Of a stretch of 52,446 nucleotides of DNA, positions 15,453-24,855 are shown one piece after another. The notes beneath the pieces are model-generated. The model made no database searches and was not told the DNA's origin. It saw nothing but the letters and a program-made list of their open reading frames with translations. The stretch lies in contig CP070686.1 in the NCBI GenBank assembly GCA_020353055.1, positions 1,213,853 through 1,266,298 of the forward strand. Reading direction: 5' to 3'. Source of the stretch: Caldifarciminota bacterium. GTDB taxonomy: Bacteria > Hydrothermota > Tepidihabitantia > SM23-42. The stretch's first letter is position 1; every line of letters begins with the position of its first letter. Made by a program: the position numbers and the translations under genes.

Positions 15453-16819
15453 AAATTCGGATGAGAGCAATGATACAGGGCGAACGTATCATGAAACTGA
15501 ACGACAAACCAGTCGCAACGAACAAATATGTCCTTTACTGGATGCAGCAGGCACAACGCAGTGAATACAACCATGCTCTTGAATATGCGATCGACCAAGC
15601 CAACAAGGTGAACAAACCCCTGATCGTATGTTTCGGATTGACAGATAATTTTCCGGAAGCAAACGAACGCCACTATTATTTCATGCTCGAAGGACTCAGA
15701 GAAACAACGAAGAGTCTGTCCGCACGTGGTATAAAGATGGTAATCCAACACGGTTCCCCTGAGATCGTGGCGGCGAAACTAGCCCAGGACGCCTGTGCGG
15801 TGATAACCGATTGTGGATACCTGAAGATCCAGCGCCGGTGGCGGGACTACATCGCCCGTAATGCACCATGCTTGGTTACACAGGTTGAGACGGATGTTGT
15901 GATACCGGTCACAAGCACATCAACACATCAGGAATATTCGGCAGCGACAATACGCAAGAAAATCCAGAAGAAACTGAATAATTTCCTGATCCCGGTCCGC
16001 AAAATAAACATTAAAAATCACTCGCTGCATCTAAGATTCAAAGATTTTCCTGTCAATGATACACAGCGAGCGATACGTGCACTAAAGATCGACCGCAGCG
16101 TCGCACGTGTGGTTGTCTGTCACGGCGGTACGAGCGTGGCGAAAGAACTGTTACGCTCCTTCATCAACAAGAAGTTATCCCGTTTCCCAGATGAACGCAA
16201 CGACCCTTCAAAGAACATGGTTTCGTCGATGAGCCCTTACCTGCATTTTGGGCAAATTTCTCCGTTGTATATCGCCCTGCAAGTTATGGCGGCAAAAAGT
16301 CCGGGGACGAATGCCTTTCTTGAAGAACTGATAGTACGGCGGGAATTGAGTATGAACTATGTTTTCTACAATCGACAGTATGACTCGCTCGAAGGTTTAC
16401 CCGAATGGGCACAAACGACCTTAAAGGTACACAAGAAGGATCGACGTCCGTATGCTTACGGACTTTCTCAATTGGAACATGCCGAAACGCACGACAAGTA
16501 CTGGAACGCGGCTCAGACAGAAATGCTCCAATACGGCAAGATGCACGGATACATGAGAATGTACTGGGGCAAAAAGATCATCGAGTGGACGAAAGACCCA
16601 TCACAGGCGTTTAAGATCGCCCTTTATCTCAATAATAAATACGAACTGGACGGCCGTGATGCGAATGGATACACAGGTGTAGCATGGTGTTTTGGCAAAC
16701 ATGACCGACCCTGGCCCGAACGCAAAATATTTGGCAAAGTGCGCTACATGAATGCAGAGGGGCTTAGACGAAAATTCAAGATTGATAGTTATGTAAATGG
16801 AGTACTACAGAATGTATGA
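15449..16819 (+). CDS. phr: Class II DNA photolyase
   Basis: 456 residues from ATG 15449 (ATGA overlap with the glycosyltransferase stop). The class II pattern is clear throughout: RMRAMIQG at the start, YVLYWMQQAQRSEYNHALEYA, CFGLTDNFPEANERHYYFML, NDPSKNMVSSMSPYLHFGQISP, and the FAD-binding end LWNA-like YWNAAQTEML, MHGYMRMYWGKKIIEW and LDGRDANGYTGVAWCFG. It repairs cyclobutane pyrimidine dimers with blue light. Class II enzymes carry FAD plus an antenna; the deazaflavin 8-HDF is known in one archaeal member. It is the last gene of the operon and ends 2 bp from the stop of the opposing HD-GYP gene. Confidence 0.93.
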   Translation: MKIRMRAMIQGERIMKLNDKPVATNKYVLYWMQQAQRSEYNHALEYAIDQANKVNKPLIVCFGLTDNFPEANERHYYFMLEGLRETTKSLSARGIKMVIQHGSPEIVAAKLAQDACAVITDCGYLKIQRRWRDYIARNAPCLVTQVETDVVIPVTSTSTHQEYSAATIRKKIQKKLNNFLIPVRKINIKNHSLHLRFKDFPVNDTQRAIRALKIDRSVARVVVCHGGTSVAKELLRSFINKKLSRFPDERNDPSKNMVSSMSPYLHFGQISPLYIALQVMAAKSPGTNAFLEELIVRRELSMNYVFYNRQYDSLEGLPEWAQTTLKVHKKDRRPYAYGLSQLEHAETHDKYWNAAQTEMLQYGKMHGYMRMYWGKKIIEWTKDPSQAFKIALYLNNKYELDGRDANGYTGVAWCFGKHDRPWPERKIFGKVRYMNAEGLRRKFKIDSYVNGVLQNV

Positions 16820-16821
16820 AG

Positions 16822-17925
16822 TCAAACCAGGTTATTCTTGCCGTACTCGCTGATGAAGATATTAACCAGCCGGGTATCGAACTGGGTGCCGCTGTGCCGC
16901 CTCAACTCGCGGAGTGCGATGCGGGTACTCTTGCGTTTCCGGTAGGGCCGATCAGTTGTCATAGCATCAAAGGCATCGGCAATGCATATAATACGGGCAA
17001 CAAGAGGTATCTTCTGCCCTCTGAGCCCATCCGGGTAGCCAGCACCATCTATTCTTTCGTGATGATGCATAATATTTCTCATTAACTTCTTCAATAACTC
17101 GATAGGCTCGATTATCGCTGCGCTGAACTCAGGATGTCGCTCCATGTATTTCTGTTCGCGCCGCGTCAAACGACCGGGCTTGCCTAAAATCTTATCCGGT
17201 ATGCCAATCTTGCCTACATCGTGCAAAATGGCAGATATCTCAATTTCCTTCAACTTGTCCTTGTTACGGGTAACGGCACGACCGATATCCAGGGCATACT
17301 CAACGACCCGTCCTGAATGGCCGCGTGTATATGGGTCTTTCGCATCAACCGCTTCAACGATCGCCCGTATTGAAGAAAGAAAGAGCCTGTCCAGATCACT
17401 GTACAGCGATGCGTTTTCTACCGCGATCGCGATCTGATTTCCAAGGGCAGCGAAGAGTTCGAGATCACTCTTATCGAATTTCCTACCGCCCTTCTTATTG
17501 AGAACCTCGGCGACACCTATTACTTTACCTTTCGCAATCAGGGGTACTGCGAGTATCGAGCGTGTGACCCATTTTGTCTTTTCATCTACACCACGAAACC
17601 ACCTGCGGTCCTTGCGGACGTCTGGTACCAGCAAAGGCTTGCCGTGTTCGGCCACCCAGCCAACGATGCCCTTACCCATCGGGACTCGGATCTCCTTTGC
17701 TTCCTTTCCCTTTTCGCCACGCGCAGTAATGAAGTAAAGATCCCTACGTCTTTCATCAATTCGGAAGACCGACGAAGCTTCCGCTTCCATGACTTCCTCT
17801 GCTTTCTGCATTACTGTATCAAGTAAATCATCGATATCAAGAATACCGGAAAACACCATCGACGTGTCGATGAGGGTCTCGAGACGTTTGATCTTTCGTC
17901 TTAAATCAGATACTCTTGAGTTCAT
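16822..17925 (-). CDS. GAF-HD-GYP cyclic-di-GMP phosphodiesterase
   Basis: 367 residues from ATG 17925 (GGAGAG upstream); it overlaps the DUF362 gene by 20 bp. A short coiled helix (MNSRVSDLRRKIKRLETLID) leads into a GAF domain (about 20-165: GKGIVGWVAEHGKPLLVPDVRKD). Then comes an HD-GYP domain with HDVGKIGIPD and HHERIDGAGYPDGLRG, the latter holding the metal-binding His pair and the GYP triad. It should hydrolyse cyclic di-GMP, opposing the three GGDEF proteins of this window. No membrane segment is seen, so it is cytosolic. Confidence 0.92.
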   Translation of the reverse strand: MNSRVSDLRRKIKRLETLIDTSMVFSGILDIDDLLDTVMQKAEEVMEAEASSVFRIDERRRDLYFITARGEKGKEAKEIRVPMGKGIVGWVAEHGKPLLVPDVRKDRRWFRGVDEKTKWVTRSILAVPLIAKGKVIGVAEVLNKKGGRKFDKSDLELFAALGNQIAIAVENASLYSDLDRLFLSSIRAIVEAVDAKDPYTRGHSGRVVEYALDIGRAVTRNKDKLKEIEISAILHDVGKIGIPDKILGKPGRLTRREQKYMERHPEFSAAIIEPIELLKKLMRNIMHHHERIDGAGYPDGLRGQKIPLVARIICIADAFDAMTTDRPYRKRKSTRIALRELRRHSGTQFDTRLVNIFISEYGKNNLV

Positions 17926-18916
17926 ACTTTCTCTCTCCGGCACCGAATCGCTCGGCAAACTGCAACTGTTCAGTTGGATCAATCTCAGGATGGAGATTAT
18001 CGATCGCATCACTAACCAAGTCGTAGCACGCTTGATCTATGCTAACCGGATCAAAAGAAGCCAAAATACCGACGTCTGGAGTGATCATCGGTTCGTTGGT
18101 GTGGAAACAATCACAATTCGGGGAAATGTTGATCAAGAAGTTCAAACAGAAAATCTTCTTTTCCTTGACCGTACTTGCCGCATACCGTGCAATCCCTTTC
18201 TGGAGTTCTGACGAAACAGCGTCCCAGGAAAATCTTATCGCCCCTTCCGGGCAGACCGACATGCATCCTGCACATCCGGTACAGATTTTCATATCGATCC
18301 GAACCTTGTCCTTATCTTTCTTTATGGCATCGTGTATGCAGTATTCGAAACATGTTAAACATTGCGTGCAACGCCCGTCATCAACGTACGGCTTCGATTT
18401 TGAGTGCATCTCTAACTTGCCTCCCTTTGCACTACAACCCATGCCCAGATTCTTCAATGCACCACCGAAACCGCAGTTAAGATGACCCTTGAAGTGCGAA
18501 ACACAAAGCATCGAATCGATATGACCAAACAGACTGGCAACCTTCGCGCCATCGATGTCGACATAGTCATCCCCGTACAGGCCGTCAGCGATGATCATCG
18601 GAGCAAAGTCAAAACCGTGTTCACGGGCAAGTCCGATATGCAAGTCGGCTCTGAATCGACGTCCCGCATACAAAGTCGTTGTGTCTGTGAGAAAAGCCCT
18701 GCCGCCGGATTCACCGATCAAGTCAACCAATCGATTCACGTACCGGGGATTAACATAGTTAATGTTGCCAGATTCACCGATGTGTAGCTTCACGGCGGTA
18801 GGTGACCTCTTTTGAACTACCTGCATGCCTCCCGCGGCGTCTACGAGACGATCAAAAACCTTAAGAATATCCTCATCGTACTTTTTGCGCAATTCCATAA
18901 AATATACGGTCGCCAT
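17906..18916 (-). CDS. DUF362 protein with two 4Fe-4S clusters
   Basis: 336 residues from ATG 18916. DUF362 core: VKLHIGESGNINYVNPRYV, CVSHFKGHLNCGFGGALKNLGMGC. It is interrupted near 190-235 by a bacterial ferredoxin domain with CTQCLTCFEYC and CTGCAGCMSVCPEG, each able to hold one 4Fe-4S cluster. The reaction is unknown. The start has no Shine-Dalgarno: TTGATT-N16-TATTAT ends 6 bp before the ATG, so the mRNA should be leaderless. It is divergent from ftsK and overlaps the HD-GYP gene downstream, hence co-transcribed with it. Confidence 0.88.
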   Translation of the reverse strand: MATVYFMELRKKYDEDILKVFDRLVDAAGGMQVVQKRSPTAVKLHIGESGNINYVNPRYVNRLVDLIGESGGRAFLTDTTTLYAGRRFRADLHIGLAREHGFDFAPMIIADGLYGDDYVDIDGAKVASLFGHIDSMLCVSHFKGHLNCGFGGALKNLGMGCSAKGGKLEMHSKSKPYVDDGRCTQCLTCFEYCIHDAIKKDKDKVRIDMKICTGCAGCMSVCPEGAIRFSWDAVSSELQKGIARYAASTVKEKKIFCLNFLINISPNCDCFHTNEPMITPDVGILASFDPVSIDQACYDLVSDAIDNLHPEIDPTEQLQFAERFGAGERKYELKSI

Positions 18917-18922
18917 TGCCAA

Positions 18923-18950
18923 ATAATACACATAATTTTTTAAAAATCAA
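18923..18950 (-). promoter_or_regulatory. Promoter of the DUF362/HD-GYP operon (leaderless)
   Basis: On the - strand TTGATT (18950-18945), 16-bp spacer, TATTAT (18928-18923), then TTGGCA and the ATG at 18916. Expected transcription start coincides with the start codon. Confidence 0.7.
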
Positions 18951-18999
18951 GATGTTCATTCTTAATAGCATACAGTGTATCTTGCGCAATGGACAATCA

Positions 19000-19027
19000 T
19001 TGACAAGATATGATTTATAAATAGAAT
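19000..19027 (+). promoter_or_regulatory. Promoter of ftsK (leaderless)
   Basis: TTGACA 19000-19005, 16-bp spacer, TAGAAT 19022-19027, then five bases and GTG 19033. No Shine-Dalgarno lies between. Confidence 0.7.
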
Positions 19028-19032
19028 TCACT

Positions 19033-21312
19033 GTGGGCGGTTTTGGAACCATCATCTCGCTGATCTTACTCGTCGCCGCAATCGGCATACTCGTCTTCAT
19101 CGCACGCGAATTGGATGCCTCAAAAAAAAGAAGACTATCCGGCATCATCCTCATGCTCCTATCGGTACTCTTTCTTCTCGCGCAGGTATCCTTCCTCCTG
19201 CATCCCGACGAGAGATATAAGAACTGGTGCGGCCTCTTTGGCCATTACTCATCATACGGGTTGTTCTGGCTTGTCGGCCTGTACATTTTTGTAATTCCAG
19301 CCCTGTTCGGCTACGCCGGCTACGTATTGATGTCGGACGCCAAAAAACATATCGGCAGTCGACTACTCTTTTTCATTCCTATCGGCTTTATCGCGGACAC
19401 AATTCTGGCGCTATTTCTCAACACCAGCATTAACGGTATGAGAAGCGGTGGCATACTCGGCTATCTCATCAGTAATTTCTTGGCAAACTACTTCGGCCAG
19501 GTAGGTACATACATAATTCTTGGTTTCAGCATTATCGTCGTCATATTGATGATCATTAAGGAAAAAGTATTCCCGAAAATCAAGACCATCCAGGCTACAG
19601 AAGAAGCCACCAAACCACCGAAGAAGAAAAAGAAAAAAGAACCCGGGAAGAAAGAAAAGACCCCGGCCGAAACCAAACCCGGACAAAAGCCTCTACCTCA
19701 GATAGATTTCAAAGAGGAATTCCTGAACATACTACAGTTACCGGCGCAAAAATTCGGTGTGGACACCGGGCAATTGCAGAAAGAATCGGAAATTCTCACA
19801 AAAAGGCTCGCTGAATTTGATGTCACCGGTAAGGTCGTCGCCGTAGAATCCGGTCCGGTTATTTCACGATTTGAGTTCCAACCGGATCCTGGGATCAAAG
19901 TCAACCGTATTGCAAATCTCGATAATGACCTTGCGCTCGCACTGAAAGCCACCCGGATACGCGTTGTTGCACCGATACCAGGCAAATCAGCGGTCGGCAT
20001 TGAGGTGCCAAACCGTGAACGCAGTCTCGTCTACCTGAAGAACGGACTGGTGGCTGATGATTTTGAAAATCACCCATCACCCCTGGCCATCGTTCTCGGT
20101 GAAGACATAACCGGCCAGCCCGTATGCGAAGATATTGCGGTAATGCCTCATATGCTGGTCGCGGGGACGACCGGATCAGGCAAAAGTGTATGCATCAATA
20201 CACTGATTGCGAGCATCCTGTACCATTCAAAACCCGAAGATGTACGCTTTTTAATGATCGACCCGAAACGACTCGAACTGCCCATGTACAATGCGATCCC
20301 GCACCTGCTGCGCCGGGCGATCACCGAACCCAAGGCAGCGGTCGGAGAATTAGAGAAGTTGGTTGCGGTCATGGAGATGCGCTACAGACATTTTGCCCGT
20401 GAGGGAGTACGTGATATAGATGGCTACAATGAGAAGATGAGAAAAAAGGGTGGAAAGAACAAACCCTACATCGTGGTAGTCGTGGATGAACTCGCCGACC
20501 TTATGCTAACCGCACCGAGTGAGATCGAAGAAAACATCACGCGTCTTGCCCAGATGTCGAGAGCAGTGGGCATACATCTTGTTTTGGCAACCCAACGGCC
20601 TTCGGTTGATGTTATCACCGGGCTGATCAAAGCGAATTTCCCTTGCCGTATTGCCTTCCAAGTTGCCTCAAAAACCGATTCACGGACGATCCTTGATATG
20701 AACGGCGCAGAATCGTTGCTGGGACGAGGAGACATGCTCTTCCTGCCACCTGGCAAAGGAACGCCGGTGAGATTACACGGCGCTTACATTGCCGCAGACG
20801 AGGTGAGCGGTATAAGCCAGCTAATTGCCCGTATCTATTTACGCGAATTATTGAGCGGCATCGAAGGAGACCTCGAAGAAACTGTAGAGGCAATAGTGGA
20901 TGAAGAACTATGGACGATATTCACCGATACAAACGACGTTGCGTTCGATGAAAAACGACGCGCCCTCTCGAACATTCTTGCGGTCGAGAAAATTGATGAA
21001 ATAATCGATGCAGGATACTATCCCAAGCTTCCGGAGACTGAGATCGAAGAGTCAGTCGAAGAAGTTGAGATGGACATTACCGTTGATTCACTTTTTGAAG
21101 AGGCGGCGCGTCTTGTTTTCAGACATCAGGTTGCATCTGTGTCCTTGCTGCAGCGAAGACTCAACCTGGGCTACGCACGTGCCGGCCGAATTGTCGATCA
21201 ACTCGAGGCTGCTGGAATCGTCGAATCGTTCCAGGGTAGCAAATCCCGGAAGGTGCTTGTCGAAAGAGAAGAAGAACTAAACGAAATAATAAAAAAGTAT
21301 TCTACAACTTGA
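19033..21312 (+). CDS. ftsK: DNA translocase FtsK/SpoIIIE
   Basis: 759 residues from GTG 19033. Four transmembrane segments lie within about 1-185, followed by a Lys/Pro/Glu-rich linker (PPKKKKKKEPGKKEK). The alpha-beta motor domain (about 230-620) has Walker A AGTTGSGKSVCINT (near 377) and VVVDELADLM as Walker B. The gamma winged helix at about 690-755 (LVFRHQVASVSLLQRRLNLGYARAGRIVDQLE) reads KOPS-type DNA signals. It pumps DNA through the septum for dimer resolution at division. The linker is short compared with the E. coli protein. The start is a leaderless GTG. Confidence 0.95.
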   Translation: MGGFGTIISLILLVAAIGILVFIARELDASKKRRLSGIILMLLSVLFLLAQVSFLLHPDERYKNWCGLFGHYSSYGLFWLVGLYIFVIPALFGYAGYVLMSDAKKHIGSRLLFFIPIGFIADTILALFLNTSINGMRSGGILGYLISNFLANYFGQVGTYIILGFSIIVVILMIIKEKVFPKIKTIQATEEATKPPKKKKKKEPGKKEKTPAETKPGQKPLPQIDFKEEFLNILQLPAQKFGVDTGQLQKESEILTKRLAEFDVTGKVVAVESGPVISRFEFQPDPGIKVNRIANLDNDLALALKATRIRVVAPIPGKSAVGIEVPNRERSLVYLKNGLVADDFENHPSPLAIVLGEDITGQPVCEDIAVMPHMLVAGTTGSGKSVCINTLIASILYHSKPEDVRFLMIDPKRLELPMYNAIPHLLRRAITEPKAAVGELEKLVAVMEMRYRHFAREGVRDIDGYNEKMRKKGGKNKPYIVVVVDELADLMLTAPSEIEENITRLAQMSRAVGIHLVLATQRPSVDVITGLIKANFPCRIAFQVASKTDSRTILDMNGAESLLGRGDMLFLPPGKGTPVRLHGAYIAADEVSGISQLIARIYLRELLSGIEGDLEETVEAIVDEELWTIFTDTNDVAFDEKRRALSNILAVEKIDEIIDAGYYPKLPETEIEESVEEVEMDITVDSLFEEAARLVFRHQVASVSLLQRRLNLGYARAGRIVDQLEAAGIVESFQGSKSRKVLVEREEELNEIIKKYSTT

Positions 21313-23118
21313 TCACTCGACCACAACAAACTTAGCCGCAGAAGTATTCTCCCCGCCTACGATCTTAACGAAATAAGTGCCGGCCGGTACATAATGGCCG
21401 CTGTCATCCCGGCGGTTCCAGGGAACCACGAATTTTCCTGAACCATGCACCGCCAGCAACTCCCTGATGAAATTGCCCTTGCGGTCATATATCACAATCC
21501 TCTTGAGTCCCTGTCCCGTGATTGATATCTGTATTGAAAAACACGTGTTACTCACCGACGGGGTCACCGATATCACAGATGTTTCATTTGTGATATAAAG
21601 AGCACCAGTCTCCACACCCGTGCCGTCGGAAATGGTAAAGGCTGCCGCGGAAATACACGTAACCGTGTCAGTTGGAGTAGCCGCGGTATAGCGGATCCAG
21701 CAATCGTTGGAATTGATTCCTGCCGGCACCGAATATTGATAACGACCGTTATCAGGCACACTATCGTTGATTGCTGTCCACGGACCTGCAGCGCCTGACG
21801 TTGAAAGCTCCAGGTTTATCCAGGCAAGCTCGCCGGCAGGTACCGCGCATGTCCACTGGATGAAGCGTACCGAACCAGGCTTAAAAACCTCGCCCCCGCG
21901 AGGGTAAACGGCAAAGATGAAAAGACTCTCAGTGACCGACGTCTCTCTGAAGAATCTTAAATTGTTTATCGCACTCCATGCATCTCCTTCTTCGGCAACA
22001 AGAGCAATATCCGGGTAGCCATTATGATCGGCATCTCCGCCAACACGAAATGCTCCAAAATCACCCGGCGCAGGTGTGGTGAACACTGCATCGGATATCC
22101 AGTTACCGGCACCGTTACCCAACCATACCTGTGTTGTACCGGAACCAAAGGCTACGACATCCATATGCCCATCAATATTCATATCATACAACTGGGTAAC
22201 GTCATAAGACCCTGTGCTGGGTAGAGACCCTGATGCACTTGTCCATGTATCATTACCCTGCCATGTCCAAACCTCCACGCCACCGTCGGAATTACAATAA
22301 GCAATATCCTGATCGCCATCGTCATCTATATCACCCAGCGACGGGCCTTTTCTGCCAATCCAACTGCCCGATGGCAAATTCCCATCTGCGTTGGCAAAAT
22401 TACCGGCCCCATCACCGAGGTATACGGTACCGTATTCGTGTGCAACCACAAAGTCAGCATTGCCGTCGGCATTAACATCGCCGAAACAGAAATCCATCGT
22501 TGAGTTACCGCCCAGGAACCCAAAACACTGGTTCCATGTACCATCCCCGTTATTCACGAAGATGTGTACACCATCACCAGCGCCAAAGGAATTCGCGCCA
22601 AGATCCAGCAGCCCGTCGTTATTGACGTCGGCAAAATCCGTGCAGAACATTCCCCACTGGCTTGGATTGCCGGTCGAGATACCATCATCCCAGGGCACCC
22701 AACTCTGACCAGTACCATCACCCAACGCAGCTTCCAGGATCGAATCACCAAGATCACTGCCCGAATAGTTATGATGCATACCGTATCCTACGTCCATGAA
22801 ACCATCGTTGTTCAAGTCGCCGGCAGCGATACCGCCGTAGCCAAAATTACCATTCTGATAAACATCCCAACTACCTGATCCATCTCCAAACCAGACCATG
22901 ATGCCGTGTTCCTGGGTATTGATATATGGCGAACCGTGATCACCGATCGATATTATATCGATATTACCGTCCGCATTTATATCAACCAATTCTACTTCGG
23001 TTCGACCCGCCTCAAGCTGAGGATTCTGGAGACCGCTGGAGGATTCCACATATTCAAGTGCATACATCATCGCACACAACACGCATATGGAAGCTATGAT
23101 CAAACAGATCCTTCTCAT
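21313..23118 (-). CDS. Exported FG-GAP/VCBS repeat protein with C-terminal sorting domain
   Basis: 601 residues. Signal peptide MRRICLIIASICVLCAMMYA. Residues about 35-370 carry repeated calcium-loop units such as DINADGNIDI, DLNNDGFMDVGYG, DVNNDGLLDLGAN, DVNADGNADFVVA, DIDDDGDQDIAYC and DMNIDGHMDVVAF: a seven-bladed integrin-type beta-propeller. A beta domain with CWIRY-type sequence (about 400-490) follows. The end is a FlgD-like domain (FIRELLAVHGSGKFVVPWNRRDDSGHYVPAGTYFVKIV). AGGAGG lies 4 nt before the ATG. Probably a surface adhesin or scaffold. Its stop directly abuts the ftsK stop. Confidence 0.88.
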   Translation of the reverse strand: MRRICLIIASICVLCAMMYALEYVESSSGLQNPQLEAGRTEVELVDINADGNIDIISIGDHGSPYINTQEHGIMVWFGDGSGSWDVYQNGNFGYGGIAAGDLNNDGFMDVGYGMHHNYSGSDLGDSILEAALGDGTGQSWVPWDDGISTGNPSQWGMFCTDFADVNNDGLLDLGANSFGAGDGVHIFVNNGDGTWNQCFGFLGGNSTMDFCFGDVNADGNADFVVAHEYGTVYLGDGAGNFANADGNLPSGSWIGRKGPSLGDIDDDGDQDIAYCNSDGGVEVWTWQGNDTWTSASGSLPSTGSYDVTQLYDMNIDGHMDVVAFGSGTTQVWLGNGAGNWISDAVFTTPAPGDFGAFRVGGDADHNGYPDIALVAEEGDAWSAINNLRFFRETSVTESLFIFAVYPRGGEVFKPGSVRFIQWTCAVPAGELAWINLELSTSGAAGPWTAINDSVPDNGRYQYSVPAGINSNDCWIRYTAATPTDTVTCISAAAFTISDGTGVETGALYITNETSVISVTPSVSNTCFSIQISITGQGLKRIVIYDRKGNFIRELLAVHGSGKFVVPWNRRDDSGHYVPAGTYFVKIVGGENTSAAKFVVVE

Positions 23119-23138
23119 CTCACCTCCTCACAATGACC

Positions 23139-23166
23139 ATTATACTTTGCAACAAACGCCGGTCAA
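23139..23166 (-). promoter_or_regulatory. Promoter of the FG-GAP protein gene
   Basis: On the - strand TTGACC (23166-23161), 16-bp spacer, TATAAT (23144-23139). A leader of about 14 nt carries AGGAGG before ATG 23118. Confidence 0.75.
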
Positions 23167-23199
23167 GCAGAAACAGCAAATACAACTTGCCATGACGAT

Positions 23200-24756
23200 T
23201 CAGAAAGGCATCAACCTGAGCAGCGTGTAACATAAGTACCCGCCGAAAGCATAGAGCATCACAAAATAGAAGACCTCGTTCGTCTTTCGGACAAAGATGG
23301 TATAAAAGAATGTGGCCAGAGCACAAAGCACCGCTGCGACGATGACTTGTGGAATGAATATTAAATAAATAAGATAACTGGTGCTGATCAACCCAGCCAT
23401 CGGCGCACGTCCTGATAGATGTTCCCGGTCATAAAACAGAACAGCGAGCGTGATTACTCCCCGTGCCCGGTCACCCCTCACATGCCCGATGTCCTTCGCC
23501 GCAAAACCCAAAGTAACGGCTATCAGGGTCGGAACCAATATCTGGCCCGGAATCGTGTTGATCGCACGGCCGCCGTAATGCACCGAGAAACCAAAACCAA
23601 TGCAAAGACAAACCTCAAAAGCAATCACTAAAGTAGAAATCACCGGTATTCTTTTCAGTCGTACCGGTGGCATAGAATAAACGAACCCCAACAAAAGAAA
23701 GGCAGTGAGAATGAGAAAAGCAGGGAAATTCACGATCAGGGCATAGCACAGGGCCAGAATAGTCAGAACTAAAAATAAGACTCTGTAATCTTTTGGATTC
23801 ATCCCGGATAATATCGGATTCCTCTTGCCAGTCACGCGGTCAATGTCAGTATCGAACATATCATTGAAAACCTGGACACTCCAATACCCAAACGCCATAC
23901 TCAGAAACATCATCATGACGCCCAGATAATCAAAGATACCTGCCCCGAATTCTGCACCCTTCAACACAACTGAAATAGCATACCCGAAAATCGTCATCCC
24001 ACCATAGAATGCCATGCGCTCCATCCGGATACTTGATAAGAACGCCCTCGTACATTTGCTCTTGAGCAAGAAAGCGTAGATAAAAATAACCACTGGTAAG
24101 ACCGACATGTATAGCGCGCAGTATTTCTGAGTCTCCGAATACAGAATGCCGCCGGAAATGTAAACAAGCTCAGGGTGGTTAGCCGCCAGGATCGTAGTCA
24201 GGCACCCGAACAGCACAATCGCCGAAAGACTTATGACGAACGAACCGCACGCTCGAAAATTACTCCTCGTTTTCCGGAAAACATAAACCGCAATTAGAAA
24301 TGCAACCAGAACGACCGTGATGCGCTGGCCGGGTGATACTCCAATGCCAGTAAGGGACACAAAAGGGTTCAAGAAATTCACAATATACGGTCCCAGGCGC
24401 AGCGGATATGTGATGACATACCCGCTGCTCACAAAATAGTCGATCAACGGAACAAAAACAATTGACCCTAATCCAACACTGGCGATATTCGTCACATTTG
24501 CAGGATTCTCATTTATGAACAATGATAGGATAATTACGAGAAGAAGAAAAAGGCTGATGTAGAACAGTGGAAAATGTACAAGGTACACCAGAAGCATCCT
24601 GTATGATAACGGATAGAATCCGATGTAATGCTGGGATTCGAGTACGCCCTCGAGAAATATTCTCAAGAATACCCAGCAAAATACTAAGAAACATGCCCTC
24701 TTAAGAGAAATTGCTTCTGCTTCCCTTACGAGCCGATCAATGATGCTTAACGTCAT
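23200..24756 (-). CDS. UbiA-family prenyltransferase with an extra N-terminal membrane module
   Basis: 518 residues, nearly all hydrophobic. The second half (about 260-518) is a UbiA prenyltransferase with both Asp-rich motifs: FNDMFDTDIDRVTGKRNP and KDIGHVRGDRARG. These bind Mg2+ and prenyl diphosphate. The first 240 residues hold about six further transmembrane helices that UbiA proteins lack, and resemble a Yip1-type membrane domain in general layout only. The prenyl acceptor is unknown; lipid or quinone synthesis is possible. AGGA lies 7 nt before the ATG. No quinone-pathway gene is adjacent. Confidence 0.78.
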   Translation of the reverse strand: MTLSIIDRLVREAEAISLKRACFLVFCWVFLRIFLEGVLESQHYIGFYPLSYRMLLVYLVHFPLFYISLFLLLVIILSLFINENPANVTNIASVGLGSIVFVPLIDYFVSSGYVITYPLRLGPYIVNFLNPFVSLTGIGVSPGQRITVVLVAFLIAVYVFRKTRSNFRACGSFVISLSAIVLFGCLTTILAANHPELVYISGGILYSETQKYCALYMSVLPVVIFIYAFLLKSKCTRAFLSSIRMERMAFYGGMTIFGYAISVVLKGAEFGAGIFDYLGVMMMFLSMAFGYWSVQVFNDMFDTDIDRVTGKRNPILSGMNPKDYRVLFLVLTILALCYALIVNFPAFLILTAFLLLGFVYSMPPVRLKRIPVISTLVIAFEVCLCIGFGFSVHYGGRAINTIPGQILVPTLIAVTLGFAAKDIGHVRGDRARGVITLAVLFYDREHLSGRAPMAGLISTSYLIYLIFIPQVIVAAVLCALATFFYTIFVRKTNEVFYFVMLYAFGGYLCYTLLRLMPF

Positions 24757-24801
24757 ATTCTGATCCTGTTCAAGACAAATTTCAACACCATAATAGAAGT
24801 T

Positions 24802-24830
24802 GGGGCACGGTGGTTTTGCCGCCGTGCCCC
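24802..24830 (-). terminator. Hairpin after the lipoprotein gene
   Basis: A 12-bp stem (24802-24813 with 24819-24830, one G-T pair) and a five-base loop lie downstream of the lipoprotein stop. The T-tract on the - strand is weak (AACTTCTATT). The loop context CGG/TTTTG/CCG resembles the strong terminator at 32616-32650. Confidence 0.55.
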
Positions 24831-24855
24831 CTAACTCGTTTCCGAAATCCCGGGG

